Below are positions 21,427-31,798 of a stretch of DNA of 64,000 nt, one piece after another; position 1 is the first letter of the stretch, and each line of letters starts with the position of its first letter. The stretch covers positions 95,807,255 through 95,871,254 of the forward strand of contig CM028381.1 of NCBI GenBank assembly GCA_013146195.2. The letters run 5' to 3'. This stretch comes from Codonopsis lanceolata. Its lineage: Eukaryota; Streptophyta; Magnoliopsida; Asterales; Campanulaceae. A program made the translations under genes and the position numbers. The notes under the pieces were generated by a model. That model did no database searches, was not told where the DNA came from, and saw only the letters and a list, made by a program, of their open reading frames with translations.

Positions 21427-22439
21427 CCACAAATCAGCTCTTTCATCCTCATTTGCTGAGTTCTCTTTCAAAAACGAATTTTCATCTTCTCCAAGACTCT
21501 TCCATGGTTTCTTAAGGTTTTCATCTCCATCTTCAATCATCCATTCATCCTTTGCCCAAGAGCCCTTCAATAAAGTTGTAGAGCTCAAGAAGAGGAGCAT
21601 TTCCATCCGATTGGTTTCCTTTATTGCTTTCCTTGGTGTATAACTTGTAAGTTACCTTCTTCATCTTCTTCTTTTAAGTTCTTATTGACCCTAAGGAAGC
21701 AAAGCCTTTGGTGGTTGAGGTCAATGAGGACACATGTATGCCTTCCATGCTATCTTCTTGTATGTTGAGATTTTGATCTTGTTAGGAGCATGTATAGGTT
21801 GAATTCTTGCTTGTGAAAGCCTATATTATTCTTTCATCTTGCCTATTTAAAGTTTTAAACATGTTAGAGACATGTATAATGTTTGTTGTTGGAAGTTTGT
21901 TCATATGAGAATGCCCTAAATGGAGCCTACATTATATGTTGTTATGTTGTATGTGTTCTATCTTATGAAATGAACTCTATGATGAACATGAATCACTTTG
22001 CATTGCCTTGGTGAATTTAATGCCTTGTTGAACCTAGAAATGACCTAGGTTGGGTTATGAGGCATATAGCTTCAATTTCTCCAAATTTGGGAATTTAGAG
22101 CAAAGACTCAACGGAGTCGAGTTTAGGGAATAATTGAACGTGTTGAACACTAATTTCAATCCCTACGAAGTTTGGACACCGTTTGATTGGTTTACTCAAG
22201 TATGAGCTTAGTTGATTGTTTATATCAAGTTTATATGAAAGGTTGGTTTTGTGAAATTTAATTGCCTTGATATGATTTTATAGTAGAGATTGATACCCTA
22301 CTTGGTTGGTCGAGTTCGCTCTTGTCGAATTCGGTCTTTGATTGGTTAGTCAAGTAAATATCTACTTGTGCATCACATTGAGTCCAGCTGGCATTATTTG
22401 GTTTGTTTATTGGGTCAAGGTGGGACGATGCATCGCCTT

Positions 22440-22515
22440 CACGAATTATGGGATTCGTGCTCGCTATGGATCGCCGCACTGACTTCACACACACCTCCAT
22501 TGTTGGCCGCAATGG
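22440..22515 (+). ncRNA. Two stem-loops in the transcribed LTR leader
   Basis: Hairpin 1: CACGAAT / 6-nt loop / ATTCGTG (22440-22459). Hairpin 2: CCATTG / 7-nt loop / CAATGG (22497-22515). Both lie about 1 kb downstream of the TATA box and so would be in the RNA. Hairpin 1 is also seen at 38365-38384, 57760-57777 and 60044-60063; hairpin 2 at 38306-38324 and, with compensatory changes, at 60102-60120. Confidence 0.6.
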
Positions 22516-23561
22516 GAAGTAGCCCTTTGCCGTATCGCTTAAGTGCCGCATTGGCTTGCTATCTAGATCGAGTGGTACTTGATAAAAGTTGATGCATTCA
22601 CAGAGCATCAATGTTGCACGATAAAGTATGATAAAGTTTTATTGCAGGAACTACGAAGCGGCCGTGACTATATCATATCCTACTTGTATGATTTAATTTC
22701 CCGCATTTATGTGAACAATGTGCTAAGTGCTATATGATGATCATGTGCTATAAGTGAGATAAATGTCATGCCATAACATGAACATGCATTGTAGTAACTT
22801 ACTAAGTCTTTCGACTTACCCTATTTGTTTGCTTTGTCTTTCCTTAGATCCGAGCCGAGGAGACGGTCCGGGATAGACTCGCTTGTACTCGTTTGGTTGT
22901 TGTGTTAGCAGGTTGCTCTTTTGGACATCTATTAGTTAACCTTTTATTTTGGAAAGGACGTTGGGAAGCAAGTCATGTAGACTTGGCTTGGGGTTTATGT
23001 TGTTTTTGTTGTTGTAATAGACTTAACTATTTGATACTTGTAATCTTTTGGTATGCCGACTTATATGTCGAGCCTGTTTATATGTGTATGGTTCACTACG
23101 GTTTTCTTCCGCTAAAGCTCGTTTAATTATTGTTGTTGTTGTCTCCGGCATGTTGTGGCCGTTGAGGTTATTATAAGCATGTGTTAATAATTGTAGGAGT
23201 AGTTGTTGGGTTCCGGCTGTAACGTCGCCGATGACTTGTTTATTTTAGGTTGCTTTTCCGGCCAAGTGTAGCCGAGTTGTTGTTTGTATGCGATGTTGCG
23301 CCACATGAATTTTATGATCCTACTATGCATGCTTGTGTTATTGTCTATTTGGACGGCACGACTCGGGATCTCGCATTGGGGTCCGGGTCGGGTCGTCACA
23401 ACGAATTTTCTTCATTAAATTAGAATGGAAAAATCAAAATGTTTGATATGTTGTTACCAATCGCAAGTACATCATCACCACTTTATTCCAAATTTTGATT
23501 GCATGTTGAATAAAAAATTACATTGATGGTAATAGATCATTTATGAGTCAGATGCATCTTG

Positions 23562-24208
23562 TTATGGTGGTGGTGCAATCAGTGCTTCGTCAACTTTCGG
23601 TGGTGGAGCATGTCCCTTATGATGGTGATGCTTATGCTTGTGCTCGGGTTTAGGTGCTTCAGCACCTTCAGGTGGTGGAGCATGTCGCTTATGATGGTGA
23701 TGCTTATGTTTGTGCTCGGGTTTAGGTGCTTCAGCAACTTCAGGTGGTGGAGCATGTCGCTTATGATGGTGATGTTTATGCTTGTGCTCGGGTTTAGGTG
23801 CTTCAGCAACTTTAGGTGGTGGAGCATGTGACTTGTGGTTTTCTTTTATGATGCCCGGTTCGTGTGCTTCAACGGTGGTGGAGCATGTGACTTGTGGTGC
23901 TCTTTATGATGTCGCTCACGTTGGTGACTCTTATGCTTGTGTTTATTTTCCGGTTCAAGTACTTCATTTGATTTTGATGTTACTAAAAGAGATACTTGAT
24001 CCTCTCCTTGAAGTTGGATAGGCAGTGGATGAAATGAGTTGAGATCTTTCGGGGCAACATAAGTTGTTGGAATATTTTCATCCCCGAAGGATAAATTTTC
24101 ATTGCCATCAGCAAGAGGCACAATGGTGGGAGTTAACAATCATGCAATGGATGGGGTAGTTAGAATTGCTAACCCAAGGAATAAAAGAAGCAAACATTTC
24201 TTAGTCAT
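23562..24208 (-). pseudogene. His/Pro-rich secreted repeat protein (broken)
   Basis: On the minus strand an ATG at 24208 opens a typical signal peptide (MTKKCLLLLFLGLAILTTPS, then IA). A TGA at 24142-24140 follows directly, and the frame then continues LLTPTIVPLADGNENLSFGD. The C-terminal part holds three near-identical 24-residue (72 bp) repeats built from HAPPPEVAEAPKPE and HKHKHHHHKR, plus partial units at each side, ending in IAPPP and a stop at 23562. A 1-2 base deletion near 23872 breaks the frame before the repeats. This looks like a plant cell-wall or apoplastic Pro-rich protein whose His clusters could bind metal; I know no exact family. It is the only non-transposon gene I can support here. 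LINE B begins about 45 bp upstream of the ATG, and the chromovirus LTR ends 160 bp downstream of the stop. Confidence 0.7.
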
Positions 24209-24278
24209 CTTTCCGAGTAATGAAATGTGATAACAGTGCAAAAGTTGAAGATAGTGGTCTCCATCTGATTTTCCTCCG

Positions 24279-25964
24279 TTGAATGGACATGTTGCTCCTC
24301 CAGCACAAGGGTCGGGCAATCCCCAGTCGTATGTCGCGGCAGTTGCTCAACCAGCCGCATCACAATGCCTTAACCCCCTAAAATCTCCAGCTCTAAAGGA
24401 CATCCCATTACCTCATAGGCAATCGATCATGATAGATTCTGAACCTGGGTGTTTATTTACTCCAATTGAGTTGGATTCAGCCGAAAAGCAATTCTTGAAT
24501 ACGGTTATCCTTAAATTCTCGGTTGGTCGACCATCTCTTCATGTGATTCAGGATCATATTGCACGTAACTGGAAGCTGACGGGGTCTTTCGTGATTGGGC
24601 TACTAGATCCTCGACACATTATGGTTCACTTGTCGTCAAATGAAGACATGGTGCGGGCTCTGTCGAAAGAATCTCACATGATTCAGCAATGCATGTATAG
24701 ATCGTTTCGGTGGTCCCCCGATTTCGTATTGAAGAAGGATAGCCCGTTGGTGGCTGTATGGGTTAGGTTGCATCAACTTCCCCTGCCGTTCTTTACACCC
24801 TCTTTCTTGCACCGTATTGGTAACTCTTTAGGGAAATTCTTACGGGTGGACGACAGAACTCTGGCACTAACACACCCTATGTATGCTAGGGTGTGTATCG
24901 AGGTTGATGTCTCCAAAAGCTTACCATCAAGGATGTGGATAGGTACCTCGAAGGATGACGGGTTTTGGCAATCTTTGGAGTTTGAGGGCAATATAGCCTA
25001 TTGTACGGGATGTGGTCTGTTAGGACATGGTGTACATGAATGTCGCAAACAAATAAAAGGCCGACAGATGCCATGGTCTGGCAACAAGGGCATCAATAAT
25101 ACAGGTGAGAAGGGATTTCCGCAGCCAAGTGGGGGGTTTTACAAAGAGACTACAAAGGATTTAGGAGGTTCGGAATTGAAGAAAGATGCCACAAAACAAT
25201 GGGTCCCCAAATCTGCATGTCCTTTAGCGGAAGCAGGCGAGAGCTCGAAGGAAAAAGATGAACGGGGGTGTGTGCGTGGGAAAGAGGTTATTGATGTTTC
25301 GGACTCCCCAAAGAAATTTGATACAAATGTGGTTGATATTGGTCTTGGGGTTAAGGTCGACAAAGGAAAGGCATCTGGGATACATGAGGATAGTGAGATT
25401 AATCAGCCCGAGGTTGCCAATAAGGAAGTGGATGTGTCTTCTAATACCGAAGTTAATGTAGAGACTGGTGTACATAATTCTGATCCTATAATATCTACGT
25501 CAAACATTTTTAAGGCCACAATGCATGCAGATACGGGTAAAGATATGGGGAATAAGGAGTCAAAGCAAAAGGTTAATGAGGACCCGATCGGTGTGGATGC
25601 TGGTACGAAATTAGATAATCCTTTCCAAGTTCTTGATGGGCTCGATGAGATTTGGGAAGAAGTGAGCAAAAGAAGTAAAAAGACATCGGGTAAATGTAGA
25701 AGTAAGTCAGTTGAAAATTATGAGGACGGTTTTGGTGGTGAAGGACATCATACTTTGTTATCGGAGGGGATGAAGAATATGAACCTAAAGAGGGTGAACT
25801 CGTTGGACAGTGGACTTCTTTTGCAGAGGACGGAGGAATCGAAGGAGGCTTTTCAGCAATATTGTCAGTCTATTAAAAAGAAAGCAACGATTAAGAAGGG
25901 ATATAAATGTCGTCCAAAGAGGGCAACTAGAGCTGGGGTGAAAGCTCGTCATGTTTCATCTTAA
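24279..25964 (+). CDS. LINE B ORF1: DUF4283 / zinc-knuckle RNA-binding protein
   Basis: Encodes about 561 residues without a stop. It is the LINE nucleocapsid-like protein that coats the element's RNA. The N-terminal DUF4283 part (about residues 65-200) shows FSVGRPSLHVIQDHI, KLTGSFVIGLLDPRHIMVHL, FRWSPDFVLKKDSPLVAVWV and LHRIGNSLGKFLRVD. A CCHC knuckle follows as CTGCGLLGHGVHEC (about residues 247-260). The rest is charged, low-complexity tail ending with a basic segment (KKKATIKKGYKCRPKRATR). The first codon in this frame is TTG; the genuine start was probably cut off by 5' truncation, since an upstream in-frame stop comes before any ATG. The next in-frame ATG (MIDSEPG) is near 24429. Length and order match intact plant L1 ORF1 proteins. 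Confidence 0.85.
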   Translation: MNGHVAPPAQGSGNPQSYVAAVAQPAASQCLNPLKSPALKDIPLPHRQSIMIDSEPGCLFTPIELDSAEKQFLNTVILKFSVGRPSLHVIQDHIARNWKLTGSFVIGLLDPRHIMVHLSSNEDMVRALSKESHMIQQCMYRSFRWSPDFVLKKDSPLVAVWVRLHQLPLPFFTPSFLHRIGNSLGKFLRVDDRTLALTHPMYARVCIEVDVSKSLPSRMWIGTSKDDGFWQSLEFEGNIAYCTGCGLLGHGVHECRKQIKGRQMPWSGNKGINNTGEKGFPQPSGGFYKETTKDLGGSELKKDATKQWVPKSACPLAEAGESSKEKDERGCVRGKEVIDVSDSPKKFDTNVVDIGLGVKVDKGKASGIHEDSEINQPEVANKEVDVSSNTEVNVETGVHNSDPIISTSNIFKATMHADTGKDMGNKESKQKVNEDPIGVDAGTKLDNPFQVLDGLDEIWEEVSKRSKKTSGKCRSKSVENYEDGFGGEGHHTLLSEGMKNMNLKRVNSLDSGLLLQRTEESKEAFQQYCQSIKKKATIKKGYKCRPKRATRAGVKARHVSS

Positions 25965-25976
25965 TTCGGTTTCATT

Positions 25977-28900
25977 ATGGCTGCTTTGATTTGGAACGCT
26001 CGCGGGATAGGTAATAAGGATACTATAGATCAGCTTCGTTTACTTAAACGTCAATATAAGCCTCTTTTAGTTATTATTCTGGAGCCCAAAATAGGAGGTA
26101 GAAGAATTAACAAAATTGCTCGTAAGTTGGGTTTTAAAAGCAGTTTGCATTACAATCCAGTCAATGTTCATATATGGCTGTTTTGGGATGCTGGTATAAG
26201 TGTAGATTTTATGGAAGCATCTTCCCAGTTTATTACTGTTCGTTTGATTATTGGGGGGAATGTGAATATTGTCGCTACCTTTGTTTATGCCAAATGTACA
26301 AGAGAGGAGAGACGATTTTTATGGTCGGATCTGCTGGATTTTGCATCCAATATTCAGGAGCCGTGGATTGTAGGGGGGGACTTTAACATTATATCTCACA
26401 CTTCAGAAAAATTGGGAGGCGTAGGATACGATTTCAGTGGTATGTCCGACTTTAATAATTTCATTCAACAAGCGGGTCTTGATGATGCCGGGTATGAAGG
26501 TAGTGTGTTTACGTGGTGCAACAATCAAGATGGTGGTCATAGAATATGGCAAAGGCTTGACAGATTTTTGATAAATGGCTACTATAAGTCTCAATTCTCT
26601 GGTCTTCGTGTTCAACATCTCTGTCGCACTCAGTCGGATCATGCGCCTTTGTGTTTGTCTTTTCCTAATGTGCACAAACCTAAAAGTAGTTTTAGGTTCC
26701 AAAGAATTTGGATGGATCATCCAGATTTCATTTCGTTTGTTCAGAATCAATGGGGGCGAAGTGTTTCGGGCTCGGCTATGGATATTTTACATAAAAAATT
26801 GCAACTGCTTCGGGTAGAATTAAAAAGATGGAACTGGGCTGTTTTCGGGCATGTTCAACGGAAGATGGAAGCGCAGCAGGATTGTATTTTACGGCTGGAG
26901 GTCGAGCTTCAAAATGGCTGGGATGATAATATTGCTGCTCAATTAGTTCGAGAAAAACAAACTCTTGCTCAACTGATTGCATGGGATTCGGAAATGTTGC
27001 AGCAAAATGCGAGACACAATTGGTTAACGGATGGTGATCGAAACACTAGATTTTTTCATGCTAGTATGAGGGATCGGGCTCGGGTTAATACAGTTAGAAT
27101 AAAGGAATCGGATGGCACTTGGTGTGAAGATAATGAGCGGATTGGTGCTTTAGCAGTAGATTACTTTTCTTCGCTGTTTTCCTCATCTAATGCGGCTGCG
27201 AATGATAGTTTATTTCAAGGTATTGCTCCGAGAATGTCTGACCAAGATAATCAATTCCTGAGTGCGATTCCAGACACTGATGAGATTTGGGAGGCTGTTC
27301 AAGGTTTAAATCCAAACAGTGCTCCGGGGATCGATGGATATACTGGATGGTTTTTCCAAGGTTGTTGGAGTATTATCAAGACGGATGTTGTTCAGGCGGT
27401 GCAAGAATTCTTTCGGGGTGCTCGTTTACATAGAGGCTTTTCGTCGACGATAGTTACTTTGATTCCTAAAGTGGCCTCTCCTGCCGGTCTCGGGGATCTT
27501 CGACCCATTAGCTTATGTACTTTTACGGCGAAAATAATGTCTCGTATAGTGGCTTCGAGGATATCTACTTTTCTTCCTAATATTGTGTCTATGGAGCAAG
27601 CAGGTTTTGTGCAGGGTAGGAACATTCACGAAAACATTGTTTTAGCTCATGAGATGGTTCATAGACTGGATAAAAAGGTGCATGGGGGCAACGTGATTTT
27701 TAAGTTCGACATGTCAAAGGCTTATGACCGCCTTGAATGGGGATTTCTGATGCGGGCTCTTCGGGTTTTTGGCTTCAGTGAACACAATTGTGCTATGATA
27801 ATGAGATTGATAGATAATGTTTGGTATACTTTAAGGGTGAACGGGAGTTCTTATGGATTTTTCAATTCCTCCAGGGGGTTCGTCAAGGGGATCCTCTCTC
27901 TCCTTTGCTCTTCATTTTGGCTCAAGAAATTTTTTCATACAATCTTAACAAAGCCATCTTGGATAGGAAAATTAAACATTATGAGTATGGTCGTGGTGGT
28001 GTTTTGATCTCCCATTTGTTGTACGCCGATGATATGTTGGTTTTCACAAATGCTAGCAAAAAGTCAATTTTGGAGCTTAGGAGATTAATTAGCGTCTATG
28101 AGGCAGCTTCTGGTCAGATGTTAAACTTTCAGAAGAGTGGTTTTTATGTCTCTTCCAGGTGCTCGCGTTCCAAGGCTCAGTTACTAGCTAGTTGGTCGGG
28201 TTGCTCGCAAAGATCTTGGCCTATGAAGTATCTGGGGATTCCTTTGTTTAAAGGAAGGGTTAAAAGAATATATTTCGAAGATTTGGAAGCTAAAATTCTG
28301 AGCCGTATAAGTGGGTGGAAAAGTCGACTTCTTTCCTTTGGAGCTAAGTTGGTCCTTTTAAAGGCGGTGCTTAGCAGTATTCCGGTTTTCTCCTTGGCAG
28401 CCATCAAAGTTCCAAAAACTGTTATTCAGATAATAGAATCTGCTATGGCTTCTTTCCTTTGGAGTAATAATGGAGAGCATCGAAGTCATTGGGTCTCTTG
28501 GAAACGTATATGTCAGCCTATAGAAGAAGGGGGTTTGGGGTTACGGTCGTTGTGTCAGATTATGGAGGCTTTGCATGCTAAATTAGCGTGGCGTGTTTTA
28601 CAAGGTTCAGGGCTGTGGTCGCGGTTTGCTCATGCCAAATATGGTTCGCTTGATGGAACCTTTGCTCAGCCGCTAAACTCTTCCCATACTTGGCGGGCTG
28701 TGATGTCGATAATGGCTCAGGTCCAAATGTATAGCCGTTGGGTAGTAGGATCAGGCCATATTTCTTTCTGGTTATCGAATTGGAGTGGTCAGGCTCTGTA
28801 CGGTCCCAGTCCAGTTGATGCAAAGCTCACGGTTGCGGAAGCTAAGAGGGATTTGGATCAGTTCTTGCATTTGCTCCCTGCCGAGAGTGCATCAATGTTA

Positions 28901-30064
28901 CAAAATATCAGTATTACCGAAGGTTACTCAGACTGGTTAGCTTGCACGTTAACATCTTCGGGAGTTTTTGATTTGGCGGCTTTTTATCACAAATGGAGAG
29001 ATAAGTATCCTTCTGTGGCTTGGGGGAAAAGGATTTGGCAAAAGTGGATACCATTAAAGGTGAGTATATTTGTTTGGAGGCTCTTTCAAGGTGCTCTTCC
29101 TGTTGACATGCTGTTGCATATGAAGGGTATTTCTAATGTTTCTAAATCTGTATGTTGCGTTGGACATCATGATCAAGAGTCTTTGGAACACTTATTTCTT
29201 CGATCTGATATTGCTCGCAATTTGTGGGAAAGGTTTTCTAGACCTTTTGGTAATATTTTTCACTATGCTAGTATCAATCATTTGTTTGAAGTTTGGTCGA
29301 GTGGTTTTTCACTTCGTAATCAGGTAGGGGCTTGCTATTTGGGAATTTTTATGTTTACATGTTGGGAGATTTGGAAAGCAAGGTGCATGGCTATTTTTGA
29401 GAATATTTCGATGAACGCTGGGGTGATCTTTTCTAATATTCGTCGCCAGTTATCTGACATGTTTTTTCAGTATAAGCCTAAATCGAGGGTTCCAATCCTG
29501 GGGGTGCTTGGTATTCAGCAATTGGGATTGGAGGTTGTTCAGTGCATTTTTAGAAGAGGCTCCTGGTATAAATGGATTCCTCCGAGTGAAGGTAAGTACA
29601 AATTAAACACTGATGGCTCTAGTGTTGGGAATGTTTGTACAGGAGGTGGTATAGTTAGAGATAGCCGGGGCATCATGGTAGGTGCTTTTTCTAACTATTA
29701 TGGTGATGGTTCTAACATGCGGGCAGAAATTTTAGCTCTTAGAGATGGTTTACAGTTATGTAGGGATTTAGGGCTCGCTTTGGCTGAGGTGGAGTCGACT
29801 CTTTGGTGGTCGGCTTTGGTTCTCATGGGCTCAAAGATCCGCCGTGGCAAAGATACCTATGAATTCCGTAATTGTAGGAGGTTGCTGGGTGAGTACGGTC
29901 TCTCTCATGTTTATAGAGAGAAAAATCATGTTGCGGATAGATTGGCTGCTTCGGCTCATGATCACAGGGGTAATCATTCTTATCGAAATAGTATGTCTCT
30001 TCCCAGCTCAGTTCAGTTGGCTCTTGGTCATGATGATAGGGGTTTTTATAGTTTTCGCCGTTGA
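25977..30064 (+). CDS. LINE B ORF2: endonuclease, RT, RNase H (one frameshift)
   Basis: About 1362 codons. Starts MAALIWNARGIGN. The APE-type endonuclease (residues 1-230) keeps NARG, LEPKI, GGDFN and SDHAP. The RT has GIDGYTG, LIPKV, LRPISLCT, QAGFVQGR, FDMSKAYD, GVRQGDPLSP and catalytic YADD (near 28023). A zf-RVT region (LPVDMLLHMKG...VCCVGH...ESLEHLF) lies near 29095-29215 and RNase H (KLNTDGSS, RAEILALRDG, NHVADRLA) near 29595-29950. The frame shifts once at about 27880, where a run of five G would need six to read SSRGVRQGD. In RNase H the third catalytic aspartate position reads AEVES where LINE C has VEVDS and LINE A has VEMDS, so D is replaced by E. Otherwise all core motifs are present, unlike LINE A and C. 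Confidence 0.9.
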
Positions 30065-30215
30065 TTTTTTTGTGTAGCTTTTGTTTGTTTAGAGGTAAGG
30101 CTCCTTTGTCCCCCCGTTTGTGGGTAAGGCTGGTTGTCCCCCTCCTGGTTGTTTGCTATTTTTTGTTTTTTCTAATAAAATCTGCAGGTGCCGCCCTGCT
30201 TTCCTTAAAAAAAAA
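30065..30215 (+). terminator. LINE B 3' UTR, hairpin and tail
   Basis: Contains GGTAAGGCTCCTTTGTCCCC and GGCTGGTTGTCCCCCTC, shared with the other two LINEs, then AATAAA (30174-30179), the stem-loop GCAGG / TGCCGC / CCTGC (30184-30199), TTTCCTT and an A tail running into (AAT)n. Confidence 0.85.
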
Positions 30216-30492
30216 ATAATAATAATAATGGCATAGATTACAATAGATTATGAATATCAAACATTAGTTATAAGCAATAATTAATTTTTTGAAGTAACGT
30301 ATAAGATTTTAGACAAATGTTATAAGCGTTATAAGCATCAAGTATATTAAACTTAAAATAACATGTATTCGATTACAATAATTTGAATCCACATTTTCTA
30401 AATCTAAATGTGTATGAACTGAAATAGGGTGAATGGGGTAAGGGAAAGGAGCCAAATCCCCTTAAAGTGGCATATATATATAGGTAGATATT
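30216..30492. other. Short AT-rich spacer
   Basis: No gene seen. Read on the minus strand it would be the original upstream DNA of the secreted-protein gene before LINE B arrived. A TATATATA run at 30472-30481 could have been its TATA box, which I cannot show. Confidence 0.35.
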
Positions 30493-30895
30493 TGATCGAT
30501 GTTTTATTTTATCTATTTCCTTGCAAGTGGACAAGACTCTTATAGAATAGACTCGGAAGCAAGGGTCGAACCCACAAAGACAAGTGATCACGAACAGTGC
30601 GATTATTGATAGCAAATTATTAACCTAACGGGGGTTTTTATGTTTAATTCTACTCTAATCTACTAGTTATAGATGTTTAACTAATTAGACAGTAATAACA
30701 TATATGAAGATCTTATGGTGAGTGGAAATCTAGGATTCTGGGTTTCACTTATATCTCCTTTATGTTCAATTCATAAAAATGTCATTCAATGTCTTGGGTT
30801 CGTTCACTAAAAATAGATATGGTCTGTTGAACAATTGGTTCAGCCTCCATCCCCGCAAAATTCATCCATTCCATATCCTAAGCACATGAACTGTC

Positions 30896-31035
30896 AATCT
30901 AGCTGTCACCTAGATTTATGATCTATCTGTCACCTAGATCATGTAAGAACCTGGTCCTAACTTATCACTCGTGCATCGATAGGTCCAATTTATTGTGTTG
31001 GTGAGCCGTTGCATGACATATGCACTTGGTCATGC
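30896..31035 (-). repeat. Hairpins with shared loop GGTGACAG in the Athila LTR
   Basis: Plus-strand arms AATCTA/TAGATT (30896-30901, 30911-30916) and GATCTA/TAGATC (30920-30925, 30935-30940) both enclose a nine-base loop that reads GGTGACAG plus one base on the element's strand. A third stem GCATGAC/GTCATGC (31011-31017, 31029-31035) has an unrelated loop. Confidence 0.65.
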
Positions 31036-31565
31036 GTTATCCGCACCTCTAAGCCTTTATTATTTGCGATTACATTCATTTGTTCAAAGCAAAATAATAT
31101 AGGGATTGATAAACAACACAATCAACAAGCATTGAATAGACATATATATATATGAATCAAAACATAAATTCGATACAAGTTACCTCCCACCTCCTAGATT
31201 AGGGATGATTTAGTTCATCATAGACGATGAACAACACATGAAGATGATGGGAGACATGATTTGATCTTCAATACTTGAAATTACAAAACCTAACTATGTT
31301 ATACAATCTAAAACTACCTAAAATCTATGTAAAGAGAGCTTCCAACCGTCCTCCTTATGCTTAGGCTCGGCATCTGACTTCTATATATACTCGAGAGTTG
31401 TGATTGGATCGAATGACTGTGTGAAAATCCGAAAATCAAGATTCGCCTACCTTGCGGTCGCAGTGCGGATACCTTGCGTCCCAAGGTCTCCAAGGGTGGC
31501 TTTTGATTTCTTTGATTGCCGGCTTCGAGGACCGTGACGCCTACCTTGCGGTCGCAGAACCGAGG

Positions 31566-31585
31566 CACCTTGCGTCCGCAAGGTG
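31566..31585. repeat. GC palindrome in the Athila LTR
   Basis: CACCTTGCG-TC-CGCAAGGTG, 9-bp perfect arms. Decayed relatives stand about 40-120 bp upstream (CCTTGCGGTCGCAG at 31450 and 31544). Confidence 0.8.
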
Positions 31586-31782
31586 TCCCAATTTTTATTT
31601 TTCTTCAATTTTTCTCTTCCTTGTAATTTGCACTTAAAACCCTGGAGTTTCGCGTATTTTCACAATAATCCTGAAACTTACAAAACTCACCGAAAACATA
31701 TATTAGTACTCAAAAGACTCGTGAAATAGCATAATTTAAGTCATAGAAGTATATAAAATCGACGTATAAAATACATCGATCA

Positions 31783-31798
31783 AATACCCCCAAACTTG
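31783..31798 (-). promoter_or_regulatory. Athila polypurine tract
   Basis: The minus strand reads CAAGTTTGGGGGTATT immediately before the LTR, the usual form in this branch. A second CAAGTTTGGGGG stands at about 35284-35295 downstream of pol. Confidence 0.75.

Larger units (their letters stand above)
18140..23400 (+). mobile_element. Chromovirus (Tekay-like Ty3) copy A, 3' half
   Basis: Carries RT end, RNase H, integrase and chromodomain followed by a polypurine tract and a complete 2.84 kb 3' LTR. It is closely related to copies B and C on the other strand (shared residues across integrase and chromodomain, same LTR). The 5' LTR, gag, protease and front of RT are lost in or beyond the gap. 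ACGAA follows the LTR and would be one arm of a target duplication that cannot be checked. Confidence 0.92.
20559..23400 (+). repeat. Chromovirus 3' LTR, copy A (2842 bp)
   Basis: Begins TGTAACGCCCC and ends GGGTCGTCACA. The same sequence is found reversed at 37599-40290 and 50034-52879, and partly at 44947-45408. It has a U3 of about 0.86 kb up to a TATA-like CATATAAG at 21419-21426, a paired GC palindrome in U3, and stem-loops in the transcribed part. Open frames inside it are short and not conserved between copies, so it is non-coding. Confidence 0.93.
24255..30215 (+). mobile_element. LINE B (plant L1-type), nearly complete
   Basis: Holds ORF1, ORF2 separated by 12 bases, a 3' untranslated region, the shared 3' hairpin and a tail of A residues followed by (AAT)n. 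Only the first codons of ORF1 appear to be missing: a TAG stands upstream in frame at about 24254 and no in-frame ATG precedes the recognisable SDFPPL stretch. One frame shift in ORF2 is the only other defect I see. It stands in the upstream region of the secreted-protein gene. Confidence 0.92.
30493..31782 (-). repeat. Athila-like 3' LTR (1290 bp)
   Basis: The ends are TGATCGATGT and ACATCGATCA, a perfect 10-bp inverted repeat with TG...CA. It ends (minus strand) after a TGTGGGTTCGACCC block (30563-30576) near the 3' terminus. It contains three hairpins (30896-31035) and GC palindromes (31566-31585 intact; decayed ones near 31447, 31471 and 31542). Confidence 0.85.

Noticed and set aside
21334..21606. 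Minus-strand frame in the chromovirus LTR
   Set aside because: Its counterparts in other LTR copies (39152, 51742) differ in frame and length, so it is chance.
23559..23831. Plus-strand and second minus-strand frames rich in repeats (RWWSMSLMMVM type)
   Set aside because: These are other frames of the 72-bp His/Pro repeat; the frame with the signal peptide and HKHKHHHHK units is the meaningful one.
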